A stretch of DNA of 64,000 bases from Bog-159 sp050008575 (GTDB lineage: Bacteria > Acidobacteriota > Terriglobia > Bryobacterales > Bryobacteraceae): NCBI GenBank assembly GCA_050008575.1, contig JBEKMJ010000004.1, forward strand, positions 62,001 to 126,000, given 5' to 3'. The number at the start of each line of letters is the position of its first letter. The first letter of the stretch is position 1. The position numbers and the translations under genes are program-made. The notes under the pieces are model-generated. The model did no database searches. It had not been told where the DNA came from and was given only the letters and a program-made list of their open reading frames with translations. Below, piece by piece: positions 7,835 to 16,764 of the stretch.

Positions 7835-8647
7835 TCATGAAATTATGCCGGCCGCCAATCCCAGGAAGTTGCGCGATCCCAACAACGACTGTCCGCCGTC
7901 GCACACGCAGACCGCGCCGGTGATGTACGCCGCCGCATCCGAGCACAGAAACAGCGCCAGGTCGGCAATCTCGTCTTTGCTGGCGAAGCGTCCCAATGGC
8001 ACGCTGGCCATGGACTTGCGGCGCGCTTCTTCCGTCGGGGCCAGCCGCCGCATGCCTTCGGTATCGTCCACCGGCCCTGGCGCGATCACGTTGACGCGCA
8101 CGCCCGCCGCGGCCCATTCGATCGCCAGCGTCTTCGAGAAAATGTCGATGCCCGCCTTGGCCGCGCAGACGTGCGCCTGATAGGCGATGGGCACAAACGC
8201 GTGCGTGGCGGAGATACTAATCACGGATGCGCCCGGCTTGCGCAAGTGCTCATAGGCCGCGCGGCAAGTGTTGAAAGTGCCCAGCAGATCGATATCGATC
8301 ACGGCCTTGAACCCATTGGCGGACATGCCCAGCACGGTCGCCGGGAAATTGCCTGCCGCGCCGCACACCAGAATGTCGATCGCCCCGAACGCCTCCCGCG
8401 TCTTACGCAGCGCGTTTTCGCACTCTTCGTAATAGCGCACATCGCCGGCCGCGCCCAAGGCTTCGCCGCCTGCCGCGCGAATGCTTTCGGCCGCGCGGTC
8501 GAGTTTCTCCTGCCGGCGTCCCATCAGGCCCACTTTGGCGCCTTGCGCGGCAAAGCGTTCGGCGATGCGCAGATTGATGCCGCTACCACCGCCGGTGATA
8601 AACGCTGTTTTGTCCTTCAAAAGACCATCGCGAAATATGTCTGCCAC
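7835..8647 (-). CDS. SDR oxidoreductase, 2,4-dienoyl-CoA reductase-like
   Basis: A 270-residue Rossmann-fold enzyme. The cofactor motif TGGGSGINLRIA is followed by GLMGRRQEK, which suggests NADP. Other motifs are GAAGNF (the NAAG equivalent), SISATHAF and VIAPGPVDDTEGM. The canonical YxxxK tyrosine is replaced: the corresponding stretch reads YQAHVCAAKAGID, keeping the lysine. This matches the DECR/PECR-like branch, which lacks the usual tyrosine and acts on enoyl-CoA substrates. GTG at 8647 was chosen over an upstream TTG at 8683 because family homology begins at ADIF. The gene is linked to the acetyltransferase gene downstream. Confidence 0.84.
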   Translation of the reverse strand: MADIFRDGLLKDKTAFITGGGSGINLRIAERFAAQGAKVGLMGRRQEKLDRAAESIRAAGGEALGAAGDVRYYEECENALRKTREAFGAIDILVCGAAGNFPATVLGMSANGFKAVIDIDLLGTFNTCRAAYEHLRKPGASVISISATHAFVPIAYQAHVCAAKAGIDIFSKTLAIEWAAAGVRVNVIAPGPVDDTEGMRRLAPTEEARRKSMASVPLGRFASKDEIADLALFLCSDAAAYITGAVCVCDGGQSLLGSRNFLGLAAGIIS

Positions 8648-8716
8648 GGTGGCACGGTAGCATCCGGCGCGCAGGAGCGGCAAGCCGGGGCGCGCCGGTC
8701 TTACACGGCTACCAGG

Positions 8717-10248
8717 TCACTGCACCCAGAACCAGCCTCGCCCAGTCTCCTCAAGCCCGGCGTGCCCGAAGACCCCATTCTTGCCGTACGCGGCCCCGGC
8801 TGGCACTGTGAATGCGATCGCCGCGCTCCCGTCGAACGAGCCGTTAACACCCGCCGGCACGGTGCCCAACAGAGTACGCGGGTTGTCCCAGAAGACGTTG
8901 ACCATGTCTCTCGATGCGAAGCCATATCCCGCTGCCGTTACTGTGCTGCCCACGGACCCCGAGTTCGGACTCAGAATCAGGCGCGCCTCCATCCAGAAAC
9001 TGGCTGCACCCAGCATTCCACTGCTCTCGCCCACACTCACGAAGATGCGCGGGCCATTAACCGACTGGGGCGCGGACGCCGTGGCGGAGAACGAGCCGGC
9101 GGCATCCGCCGTAGCGCTAGCCAGGACCGCCGAGCCCACTCCGCTGGTGTAGACCCGCACGCTTTCATTGGGGGCGAACCCGCTACCGGTGAACGTGAGA
9201 GCCGACCGGTAGGAGCCGCCGGCCGGGGTGACATCCAGATGCGCGTTCGTGAAAACAGCCTCCCCTATCCGGCTGCGTTGTATTCGGTGAACCACAGGTC
9301 ACCATCCGGGCCCGTCGTGATCTGGTTGGGTTGGGTAGGCTCGTTCTGCGCGTTACTGGTAGGCACCGGATACAAGGTAACCGCCCCGGCAGTGGTGATT
9401 TTTCCGATGTTACAGCACATATCCGTAAACCACAGCGCACCATCCGGACCCGCCGCGATTCCCCACGGGCTTTCGTTGGGCACTGGGTATTCGGTGATAT
9501 CGCCGGCGGTGGTGATGCGCCCAATCTTGCCGCTGCCATGCTCGGCAAACCACAGCGCCGCGTCCGGCCCTACCGCGATCGAGTCGATCACGCTGTTGGC
9601 GGTGGGCACCCGGTATTCCGTGAGGCTGCCCGCGATGGCGATACGGCCGATTCAGCCGGACTCCTGGCCAAACCACAGCGCACCATCCGGTCCGGACACT
9701 AACCCGGCAGGGTAACTGCTGGGGAATTGCGTGCCGGGCGGCAGCGGATACTCGGTCAACGCTCCGGTAGTGGCGATGCGCCCGATCTTGTTGTTCACAT
9801 ATTCGGTGAACCACAATGCCCCATCCGGCCCGGTGGCGATGTCATAAGCGTCGCTGCCGTAAGGCAATGGATATTCGGTAACCGCACCGGCGGTGGTGAT
9901 ACGCCCGATCTTGGAACCGGCGACCGGCCCCCCGGTTTCAGCAAACCACAACGCGCCATCCGGTCCCGCCGTGATGCCTAGCGGGTAGCACAGGGCCGTC
10001 GGCAAAGGGTACTGGGTAATGGCCCCGGCAGTAGTGATGCGCCCGATAGTGCCGTCCGCCCAACTGGTAAACCAGAGCGCGTTATCCGGCCCAACGGCGA
10101 TACCCTGGGGCAGGAGCAGTCCCAAAGGCAGGGCGTAGCCGCCGATAGCGACTTGCTGCGCCAACGAAATCTCCGGCGAACTGAGGAACGTCAAACTCAG
10201 AAAGATAGCTGCAATTCCGTGCGGGACCGGTACCAAATTGCCGAACAT
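8717..10248 (-). pseudogene. Virginiamycin B lyase-like beta-propeller gene, broken by a stop and a frameshift
   Basis: From an ATG at 10248 the protein has a signal peptide and then 40-residue blades built on GPDGALWFTE and KIGRITTAGAVTEYPLP. Translation stops at a TGA at 9652, in the middle of a blade; the same frame continues blades below it. A second break near 9265-9290 shifts the frame. After that a C-terminal region of two Ig-like/IPT-like repeats follows (DVTPAGGSYRSALTFTGSGF and LILSPNSGSVGSTVTAAGYGF), ending at 8717. The C-terminus differs from that of the two intact relatives at 48.6 and 50.2 kb. Sequencing error at both breaks cannot be excluded. Confidence 0.72.
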
Positions 10249-10253
10249 GGTAC

Positions 10254-10467
10254 TGGGTCAGTTTGGTTTTGTGCCGCAACGTTGTTCACAAAATGGAGGG
10301 CGGGCAATTCTGCCCGCAGCCGGCTTTCAGCCGGCTAAGGCGAGCTACGCTCGCCTGTGTCGGCAGGAGTGCCGACACGGCACGCACGAGTGCGTGCGCC
10401 ACGAGGGCCACCCAACTGAAATGGCCAATCTCCAGATTGGCCGCCCTCCGAAACCAAATTGACCCTG
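10254..10467. repeat. Hairpin array with terminal inverted repeats
   Basis: The ends are imperfect inverted repeats: GGGTCAGTTTGGTTT on the left, and GGGTCAATTTGGTTT when the right end is read on the minus strand. Each is followed by GGAGGGCGG. Between them lie consecutive hairpins: GCGGGCA/TGCCCGC, AGCCGGCT/AGCCGGCT, GGCGAGC/GCTCGCC, TGTCGGCA/TGCCGACA, GCACGCA/TGCGTGC and GGCCAATCT/AGATTGGCC. Loops are about 2 to 4 bases. It fills the spacer between the propeller pseudogene and recN and carries no open frame of note. Confidence 0.75.
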
Positions 10468-10500
10468 GTATTGGGTTTACGCCGCGGCTTTGCGCGACCT

Positions 10501-10506
10501 TATAAT
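10501..10506 (+). promoter_or_regulatory. Candidate -10 box of recN
   Basis: A perfect TATAAT ends 10 bases before the recN ATG, with a weak TTTACG about 18 bases upstream. Transcription would start only a few bases before the start codon, so the message would be nearly leaderless. No LexA-type box was recognised. Confidence 0.4.
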
Positions 10507-10516
10507 TTGTTACAGC

Positions 10517-12211
10517 ATGCTTGTGGAGTTGTTGGTCGAGAACTACGCAGTAGTCGATCGCATCCGGGTGCGTTTTCATCCGGGGCTGAATCTGTTGACG
10601 GGCGAAACAGGCAGCGGCAAGTCCATTGTGGTGGATGCATTTGGCCTGCTTCTGGGCGCCCGCGCGTCGGCCGAGATGATCCGCTCCGGGGAGGCCCGCG
10701 CGCGGGTGGCGGGCATCTTCGACGTGCGCGACCGTGCCGACGTGCGCGCGCTGCTGGACCCGGCGGGCTTCGCCATCGAGGATAGCGAGCTGCTGATCGA
10801 ACGTGAGATTCTGGCGGGCGGCAAGTCGCGTGCCTTCCTCGGGAGCCGTCCGGTGGCGGTCTCGCTGCTGCGCGAGCTCGCGCCTTTGCTGGGCGATATC
10901 CACGGACAACACGATCAGCAGCTTTTGTTTTCGCCGGAGGCGCAGCGCGATATGCTCGACAGTTTTGCGGCGGCGGGCGCCGCATCGCTCGAACCGCGGG
11001 TCCGCGCCGCGGAGATCTACGCACGCTGGAGGACCGCCGGAGCCGCGCTCGAAACGCTGGAGCGCACCGAGCAGGAAAAACTGCGCCTGCTGGACCTCTG
11101 GGAATTCCAGCGCAAGGAGATCGAAAGCGCCGCGCCCATCGCGGGCGAAGATGAAGCCATCGAAGCCGAGCGCCACGTGCTGCAGAACCTGGGCCGCCTG
11201 CAGGAGTACGCCGGCACAGCCTATGCCGCGCTCTACGACGCGCCTGAATCCGCTCTGGCGCAGGTGCGGGTGGCTGCCAAGCGCCTGGACGATGTGTGCC
11301 GCATCGATCCGTCGCTCGCGGGTCTGGGCGAACAGCTTCAATCGGCGGAACTGGCCATCAAGGAGGCGTCCTACGGCCTGCGGGACTATCTTTCGGGGTT
11401 GGAGGCAAATCCCGGCCGGTTGGAGGAGATCGAGAACCGCCTGGCGCTGCTGGACAAGTTGAAGCGCAAATACGGCGCGTCTATTGCCGAGGTGCTGGCA
11501 TTTCTGGCGGAGGTGCGAGGGCAGATCGAACAGGTGGAGCACGCCGGTGAGCGCATGGAAGAGTTGCGCAAAAAGCGTGAGCGTCTGGCGCGCGATTTCG
11601 GGCAGGCCGCCGGCGAATTGACCGTCCTGCGCACCCGCGCCGCGCGCAAGCTGGAGAAGGGCGTCGAGGCGGAACTTGGCTCGCTGGCCATGGAGCGCAC
11701 CACGTTTCGCATCGAAATCGCTCCGGCTCCCTGGTCTGCGGCCGGCGCCGATCGCGTCGAGTTTTTGGTCTCGCCGAACCTGGGCGAAGAGCCCAAGGCG
11801 CTGGAGAAGGTGGCGTCCGGCGGCGAGATTTCGCGTATCGCGCTGGCGCTGAAGACCTGTTTGGCCACGCCCCGGCGCGGCGCCGATGAATCCGGGCCGC
11901 CGCGCACCCTGGTCTTCGACGAAGTGGATGCGGGCATCGGCGGCAGCGCGGCGGAAGGTGTGGGCCGGCGGTTGAAAAAGCTGGCCGCCGCGAACCAGGT
12001 CTTGTGTGTCACGCACCTGGCGCAGATCGCGGCGTTCGCGGATCATCATTATTGCGTCGAGAAGCGCGAGAGCCAGGGCCGCACGGTGGCTGGGATCGAG
12101 GAACTCGACCGGCAGGGCCGCACGCGCGAAGTGGGACGGATGCTATCGGGGCAGGAACTGACGCCGGAGGCGCTGAAGCACGCCGAGCGGCTGATCCAGA
12201 GCGCCGGGTGA
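10517..12211 (+). CDS. recN: DNA repair protein RecN
   Basis: A 564-residue SMC-like ATPase that takes part in recombinational repair of double-strand breaks. Walker A is GETGSGKS at residues 29-36. A long coiled-coil middle section contains EELRKKRERLARDF. The ABC signature region is VASGGEISRIALALK, followed by Walker B LVFDEVDAGIGG and the CVTHLAQIAAFADHH motif characteristic of RecN. The ATG at 10517 gives the conserved N-terminus MLVELLVENYAVVD; the frame is open nine codons further upstream. It is flanked by hairpin arrays on both sides. Confidence 0.96.
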   Translation: MLVELLVENYAVVDRIRVRFHPGLNLLTGETGSGKSIVVDAFGLLLGARASAEMIRSGEARARVAGIFDVRDRADVRALLDPAGFAIEDSELLIEREILAGGKSRAFLGSRPVAVSLLRELAPLLGDIHGQHDQQLLFSPEAQRDMLDSFAAAGAASLEPRVRAAEIYARWRTAGAALETLERTEQEKLRLLDLWEFQRKEIESAAPIAGEDEAIEAERHVLQNLGRLQEYAGTAYAALYDAPESALAQVRVAAKRLDDVCRIDPSLAGLGEQLQSAELAIKEASYGLRDYLSGLEANPGRLEEIENRLALLDKLKRKYGASIAEVLAFLAEVRGQIEQVEHAGERMEELRKKRERLARDFGQAAGELTVLRTRAARKLEKGVEAELGSLAMERTTFRIEIAPAPWSAAGADRVEFLVSPNLGEEPKALEKVASGGEISRIALALKTCLATPRRGADESGPPRTLVFDEVDAGIGGSAAEGVGRRLKKLAAANQVLCVTHLAQIAAFADHHYCVEKRESQGRTVAGIEELDRQGRTREVGRMLSGQELTPEALKHAERLIQSAG

Positions 12212-12217
12212 AAAATC

Positions 12218-12275
12218 GGGGCGGGCGAAGGGCGGGTCTGGAGACCCGCCGCAGGCGTAGACGCCTGCCCCACAG
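12218..12275. repeat. Two-hairpin array downstream of recN
   Basis: Two perfect palindromic units touch each other: GGCGGGTCT/AGACCCGCC with loop GG (12231-12250) and GCAGGCGT/ACGCCTGC with loop AG (12251-12268). The CCCCAC that usually closes these arrays follows. Placement between the convergent recN and the small transporter gene would suit a two-way terminator. Confidence 0.68.
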
Positions 12276-12280
12276 GCGGA

Positions 12281-12613
12281 TCAACGGCCCAACGAGATGA
12301 CGATGCCGCCAATGGCGATGAACACGCCTCCGATCAGCACGGCAGCGCTGGGTCTCTGGTGGAAGACCAGCCATGAGATGGCTTGCGCACACAGAAAGAA
12401 GAACACCACGTAGAGGCCGAGCAATCGGCCGAAATCCCATGGGGGCGTGTTAACCGTCCAGCCGTAGAGGAACAGCACCGCGGCTCCGGCGAGAAAGAAA
12501 AGGAATCGGGGCCCCGTGGCGGAAGACCGCAGACCCATACGGACTAAAGCGTCGCCGCCAGCTTCCAGCAGAGCGGCGAGCAACAACACCGGGAGTATGA
12601 GACTCTTGCTCAT
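12281..12613 (-). CDS. Small four-helix DMT/SMR-like transporter
   Basis: A 110-residue membrane protein with four hydrophobic segments: LILPVLLLAALLEAGGDAL, FLFFLAGAAVLFLYGW, LGLYVVFFFLCAQAISWLVF and VLIGGVFIAIGGIVISL. An early glutamate in the first helix and the length fit the drug/metabolite half-transporter group. The substrate is unknown. Its ATG at 12613 overlaps the kinase stop (ATGA), so it is translationally coupled to the kinase. The longer in-frame extension to 12721 lies inside the kinase gene and is rejected. Confidence 0.68.
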   Translation of the reverse strand: MSKSLILPVLLLAALLEAGGDALVRMGLRSSATGPRFLFFLAGAAVLFLYGWTVNTPPWDFGRLLGLYVVFFFLCAQAISWLVFHQRPSAAVLIGGVFIAIGGIVISLGR

Positions 12614-13584
12614 GCGTGCCGGGCCACCAGGAGCAGCAAGGCGAAGATCGCCACCGGGATCAGGGCCAGCATCGCGTAAAACAAAACTCTGCGCGTCCGC
12701 GGAGTGCGCCGCCGCTTCCAATCGCGCAGTTCGGGGCGGTCCGCCACGCCCACCTGGTCCCTATGCTGGAGGTCCCAGGCGAATTCGTGGGCGCTGGCGT
12801 AGCGGCTTTTGGGGTCGCGTTCCAGCGCGCGGTAGAGGATTTCCTGAAGCTGAGGGGAAATGCCCGGGTCGATCTCGCGCGGCGGCATGGGATTGTTCAA
12901 TACGCGGTCGTTCATAATCAGGAAGGGATTGTCGCCGGAAAACGGCGTCTTCCCCGTGAGCATTTCATAAAGCATGATGCCCAAAGCATACAGATCGCTG
13001 CGGGCATCCCCGCGTTTCCCTTTCACCTGTTCGGGCGAAATATATTCGGCCGTTCCCATCACCTGCGAAAGCTTGGTGAAGGTCAGCCGCCGCGATCCGG
13101 ACTTGGCGGCAATGCCAAAATCGATGAGCTTCACATGGTCCCCATCGTCGACCATGATATTGTCGGGCTTCAGATCGCGGTGCACAATTCCCCGCTGGTG
13201 AATGTACTCCAGCACTTCGCAGATCCGCAGCGCGATGCGCACCGCGCGCTCCGCCGGAAGCTTCCCTTGCTCATTCAGGATTTGCCGGAGCAGGCGGCCA
13301 TCCACCCACTCCATCACCATGTAGAACTGGCTGCGGTCTTCGTTCGGCAGGACCTTCATCACACCGGGATGATCCAGGGTTCTGCCGATCTCTTCCTCGC
13401 GCCGAAAACGATCGAAGAAAACCGGGTCGCTCTCCATTTCGGGATGCGGGATCTTGATGGCAACCGGCCGGCCCGTGCGCAAATCCGTGCCGCGGAAGAT
13501 GGAAGCCATGCCGCTATTGGCAACCAGCGCGTCGATGCTGTAATGGTCGAGTTGGTCGCCGGCGGCTACGGAAGCCATAGTCAT
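12610..13584 (-). CDS. Membrane-anchored Ser/Thr protein kinase (Hanks type)
   Basis: A 324-residue kinase. The ATP lysine is K44 (VAIK), the catalytic loop is HRDLKPDN (D137), and DFG is at 155-157. The activation segment is followed by GTAEYISPEQ. The glycine-rich loop is degenerate (ANSGMASIF, one glycine). A juxtamembrane basic stretch RRRTPRTRR precedes a C-terminal transmembrane helix (VLFYAMLALIPVAIFALLLL). No extracellular sensor domain follows, unlike PknB with PASTA repeats. The gene is 22 bases downstream of the PP2C gene and overlaps the next gene, giving a phosphatase-kinase-transporter operon. Confidence 0.93.
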   Translation of the reverse strand: MTMASVAAGDQLDHYSIDALVANSGMASIFRGTDLRTGRPVAIKIPHPEMESDPVFFDRFRREEEIGRTLDHPGVMKVLPNEDRSQFYMVMEWVDGRLLRQILNEQGKLPAERAVRIALRICEVLEYIHQRGIVHRDLKPDNIMVDDGDHVKLIDFGIAAKSGSRRLTFTKLSQVMGTAEYISPEQVKGKRGDARSDLYALGIMLYEMLTGKTPFSGDNPFLIMNDRVLNNPMPPREIDPGISPQLQEILYRALERDPKSRYASAHEFAWDLQHRDQVGVADRPELRDWKRRRTPRTRRVLFYAMLALIPVAIFALLLLVARHA

Positions 13585-13606
13585 AGGTTAGCAAGGCGGC
13601 TATCGG

Positions 13607-14407
13607 CTAGTGTAGCTTGTACGGCCGCCCGCGGTACATGCCTACACGTTCGACTTCGCGAACGCGTGCCGCCAGGACGCTGATATTGTCGCTCCCGTCT
13701 TTCGCATTGGCCAAGCCCACCAAGTCCTTCACGGCAAGATCCAAGTCACAATTCCGCGTCAGGAGGCGCGTAAGATCGGTTGAGTCGAGAGCGCCGTGCA
13801 GACCGTCGGAGCAAAGCACCAGCACATCTCCTGGAAACACCTGACAGCCGCCGGTCTCCACATTTACGAAAAAGCTGGTTCCGAGCGAACGCGTGAGCAG
13901 GTGCCGCGTATCCACCGCGGCGGCTTCCCGGTTCGAGAGTATACCCAAGCGTAACTGCTCATTGGCGACCGTATGATCCCGGGTCATAACGCTGGCATGC
14001 CCTCTCCTGATGAGATAACAACGCGAATCGCCGGCGTGGGCCAATACCGCGCGATCGAACCGGAGCGCGCAAGCCACTATGGTGGTCGCCATGTTGACAC
14101 CCCCAGGACTCGCCGCCAGTCCGGCATCCAGCACGTGCGCGTTGGCGGCCTGGATCAGGCGGGTCAGTAAACCCGGCAGCGGCTGTCCCGGAGGCGCGCG
14201 GCGAAAGCCGGCGATCACGCTCTCTATGGCCGTACGGGAGGCCACTTCACCGCGTTCTTGTCCACCAACCCCGTCCGCCAGCGCAAACAACCACCCATGG
14301 CTGCGCGCCTGCGCAGGTGTGGCCGGGACTACCGATCCAAGGTAGTCTTCGTTGTGTCCACGTACTCGCCCGGGGTCGGATAGTTGCGCGAACTCCACAT
14401 CCAGCAT
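13607..14407 (-). CDS. PP2C-family protein phosphatase
   Basis: A 266-residue metal-dependent Ser/Thr phosphatase of the PrpC/Stp type. The metal-binding motifs are RGHNEDYLG near the N-terminus, ALADGVGGQ, AHAGDSRCYLIR and LVLCSDGLHGAL, ending with KDGSDNISVLAA. All conserved aspartates are visible. It is the first gene of the operon with the Ser/Thr kinase and probably reverses the kinase's phosphorylation. Confidence 0.94.
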   Translation of the reverse strand: MLDVEFAQLSDPGRVRGHNEDYLGSVVPATPAQARSHGWLFALADGVGGQERGEVASRTAIESVIAGFRRAPPGQPLPGLLTRLIQAANAHVLDAGLAASPGGVNMATTIVACALRFDRAVLAHAGDSRCYLIRRGHASVMTRDHTVANEQLRLGILSNREAAAVDTRHLLTRSLGTSFFVNVETGGCQVFPGDVLVLCSDGLHGALDSTDLTRLLTRNCDLDLAVKDLVGLANAKDGSDNISVLAARVREVERVGMYRGRPYKLH

Positions 14408-14451
14408 CTAGTGTACTGCGTCCGTATTCCTGAAGGTTATTGCGCAGAGAC

Positions 14452-14541
14452 TGTGGGGCGGGCAATTCTGCCCGCAGCCGGCTTTCAGGCGGCAGGACCC
14501 GCTGGGAAGCGGGTCCGCGGGCTGCATAGCCAGCCCGACAG
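14452..14541. repeat. Hairpin array between the PP2C and permease genes
   Basis: The array begins GTGGGGCGGGCAATT. Its units are GCGGGCA/TGCCCGC, an imperfect GCCGGCT/AGGCGGC, GGACCCGC/GCGGGTCC and GGGCTG/CAGCCC. The first two units are the same as in the arrays at 10.3, 43.1 and 50.2 kb. No gene is seen in the 160-base spacer. Confidence 0.66.
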
Positions 14542-14567
14542 CCGCTCGGCAGATCCCTTTTCCGCGT

Positions 14568-16370
14568 TCACACCGCCTCGGTCCGCGCCGCGACCAGCGT
14601 GGTCCGCCCCGAGACCTTGCTTGCGCGGATGAAGTAGATTCCGCCATAGACGGCCCATACCGACGCGATCCCCAACGCCAGCAGCGGCTCCATCTTCGTA
14701 CCATAGCCCATAAACGGTCCTATCAGGTAGAACGCCATGCAGGCCAGGTTGGCGAGCAAGCCGAACACGGGGATGAGCAAATGCCGCACGAGGCTGAATT
14801 TTGGATGCTTATGATAGGCCACCAGGCAAATGATGCAACTGAGCCCGTACAGGAGAAAAGTTCCGAAGTTCGAAGCGAGTGTCATGGTGAGCAGGGAACT
14901 GGGCAGGGCCGCCATGCTGTCGTGCGTCGTGTATCCAAAGCTCGACCAGAAACCAGGGGGCAGGGCCTTGATGGCCGCGTCTGTCGGCGCCCCGGCGTCG
15001 CCAAACGGCATCATTACCGCGACACAACCGATCACCGCGGAAATCGCGGCCAGGATCCAGATAGCCCGATGCGGACTGAGATTCTTGGCATGCAGCTCCC
15101 CAAAATATCCATGTAATTCACGATCCTTACCCATGGCGTAGGTCACGCGCGCGCCGGTGTTCATGCAGGAGAGGGTAGTGCCGATCAAGGCCAGGAACAC
15201 GGTAAACGCCTCGCATAGCATGAAGACCCGGCCGCCTCCGGGACCGAATAGGGCGGTGCCTACCACGATCATCATGTCGCCAATGGGAGCCGCGGAAGCG
15301 CCGGCGCTTGGCATGGTATAGCCGCTGTTCAGAAAATAACTAGCGGCAAAGTACTCGAACAAGTAACAAAACAGGCCTTGCACCAGCAGCGACACGATGA
15401 CCGCGATCGGAATGTCGCGCTTGGCATTCCGGGCTTCGCCGCCCATCGCCGTTACGGATTCGAACCCCACCAGAATCAGAATGGCGACCGTGGCCTGAAT
15501 GAATGCCCACCCCAGGTTATGAAATCCGACCACCGAGGCGGGTGAAGTGTGGGTGAGGAAGTTGCCTTTTTCGTCTTGCGCGGGATAGGCGATACGATAC
15601 GGCACCGGCTTTCCGGCCGCGTCGAGCCTGGGTTTCGGAATCCCGTTGGCATCGCGCACAACGGTCTCGGCGGTCTGCCCATTGGCGACGGTCTTCTGCG
15701 TCGCGAATTCATAGCTGTAGGCTTCGCTGGTGGTCGAGTCGAACTGATAAGCGATGCTGCCCGGCGCGTGATTGATGCGGTAACCCAGAGCCAGCACGGA
15801 GAACAAGACCAGCGCGCTGATCTGAATCACGTTGATCGCGATGCTGACCGAGGTTGAGCCGTTGATGCCGCGATGGGCGATGTAACCTACCAGAAACGCG
15901 AATGCGACTGCCACGAGCATCATGAAGGCCGGACCCGGATTAGACGCGCTCATAAAGTTCGGCCATAGAGTGCCTACCAGGTAGCCACAAAGAATTCCCA
16001 TCACACCAACCATCACGCCCGGATAGACCCAGTAGTAGACGTGCGAGCCCCAGCCGACGATGAACTTCGAAAGGCGGGCGTATCGCCAGGCTTTTTCGTG
16101 ATTGAGAAAGGCTTGTTCCGCGAAATAGTAAGAACTGCCCGTTCCCGGATATAGCTTCGCCATCTCCGCATAACAGACCGCGGTCGCCAGACACAGCAGC
16201 AGCGCGACCACGATGCCAATCCACATGGAGGGCGCGGTGACACCTGTAGTCGCCTGGATCTGGAACGTCAGCCACAGAAAAGCGCCTGGAGCAATCAGCG
16301 CCATCGCGTTCATCGTTAAGCCAGTTAGGCCTAAAGTAGACTTCATCCGGACCGGAGCGGTGTCGTCCAT
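14568..16370 (-). CDS. APC-family amino acid permease
   Basis: A 600-residue inner-membrane carrier with 12 or more hydrophobic segments. The start (LGLTGLTMNAMALIAPGAFLW) and AEMAKLYPGTGSSYYFAEQA in helix 2-3 are typical of amino acid/polyamine/organocation permeases. VGFESVTAMGGEARNAKRDIP is the conserved helix 6-7 region. A 90-residue, mostly polar insert near the middle (residues 210-290) is unusual for the family. The substrate is unknown. It is transcribed away from the ammonium transporter, with a 210-base spacer between them, so a link to nitrogen supply is plausible. Confidence 0.9.
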   Translation of the reverse strand: MDDTAPVRMKSTLGLTGLTMNAMALIAPGAFLWLTFQIQATTGVTAPSMWIGIVVALLLCLATAVCYAEMAKLYPGTGSSYYFAEQAFLNHEKAWRYARLSKFIVGWGSHVYYWVYPGVMVGVMGILCGYLVGTLWPNFMSASNPGPAFMMLVAVAFAFLVGYIAHRGINGSTSVSIAINVIQISALVLFSVLALGYRINHAPGSIAYQFDSTTSEAYSYEFATQKTVANGQTAETVVRDANGIPKPRLDAAGKPVPYRIAYPAQDEKGNFLTHTSPASVVGFHNLGWAFIQATVAILILVGFESVTAMGGEARNAKRDIPIAVIVSLLVQGLFCYLFEYFAASYFLNSGYTMPSAGASAAPIGDMMIVVGTALFGPGGGRVFMLCEAFTVFLALIGTTLSCMNTGARVTYAMGKDRELHGYFGELHAKNLSPHRAIWILAAISAVIGCVAVMMPFGDAGAPTDAAIKALPPGFWSSFGYTTHDSMAALPSSLLTMTLASNFGTFLLYGLSCIICLVAYHKHPKFSLVRHLLIPVFGLLANLACMAFYLIGPFMGYGTKMEPLLALGIASVWAVYGGIYFIRASKVSGRTTLVAARTEAV

Positions 16371-16584
16371 ATAGTCTTATCCCTTTTTGCGCAAACGATT
16401 CCGATCCTGCTATCATATTCGGAACCCAACTTCCGACGAAGCGGAAACTTTCTATCGTGGGCATAAAGGATTTATATCGCTATCGATGGGCTGGACTTAT
16501 GGGCCGGATAGAGCTCGTCGATGCAGCGGTTCCAGTGCGGCTCACTGAGTCCTGTATCGGATTCGGCGCCAGGGAGCGCCTGGA

Positions 16585-16764
16585 GTGAAGGCCTTGGGCT
16601 TTATTCTGCTCCTGTCTGGCTGGGCGATCGTCTTGGCTGCCATGGCGCTGTTGAGGACAGGGCTTGACCGCGGTGTGTTTGTGACAGCCGGAATCGGCGT
16701 GGAGGCGCTGGGGTTGGCGCTGGCAGTTCGCGCGCATCGGCCTCCGCGGGGAGAAAGCGAGTGA
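16585..16764 (+). CDS. 59-residue two-helix membrane protein coupled to amt
   Basis: A GTG at 16585 preceded by GGAG opens a 59-codon frame ending at 16764, where GTGA overlaps the amt start. The product has two hydrophobic stretches, ALGFILLLSGWAIVLAAMAL and FVTAGIGVEALGLALAV, separated by a short RTGLDRG turn, and an arginine-rich end. The tight coupling suggests an accessory subunit or insertion partner of the transporter. No family is recognised. Confidence 0.6.
   Translation: MKALGFILLLSGWAIVLAAMALLRTGLDRGVFVTAGIGVEALGLALAVRAHRPPRGESE

Noticed and set aside
10286..12049. 587-residue minus-strand open frame opposite recN
   Set aside because: It is a GC-rich shadow of recN with no recognisable domain; recN is complete with all motifs.
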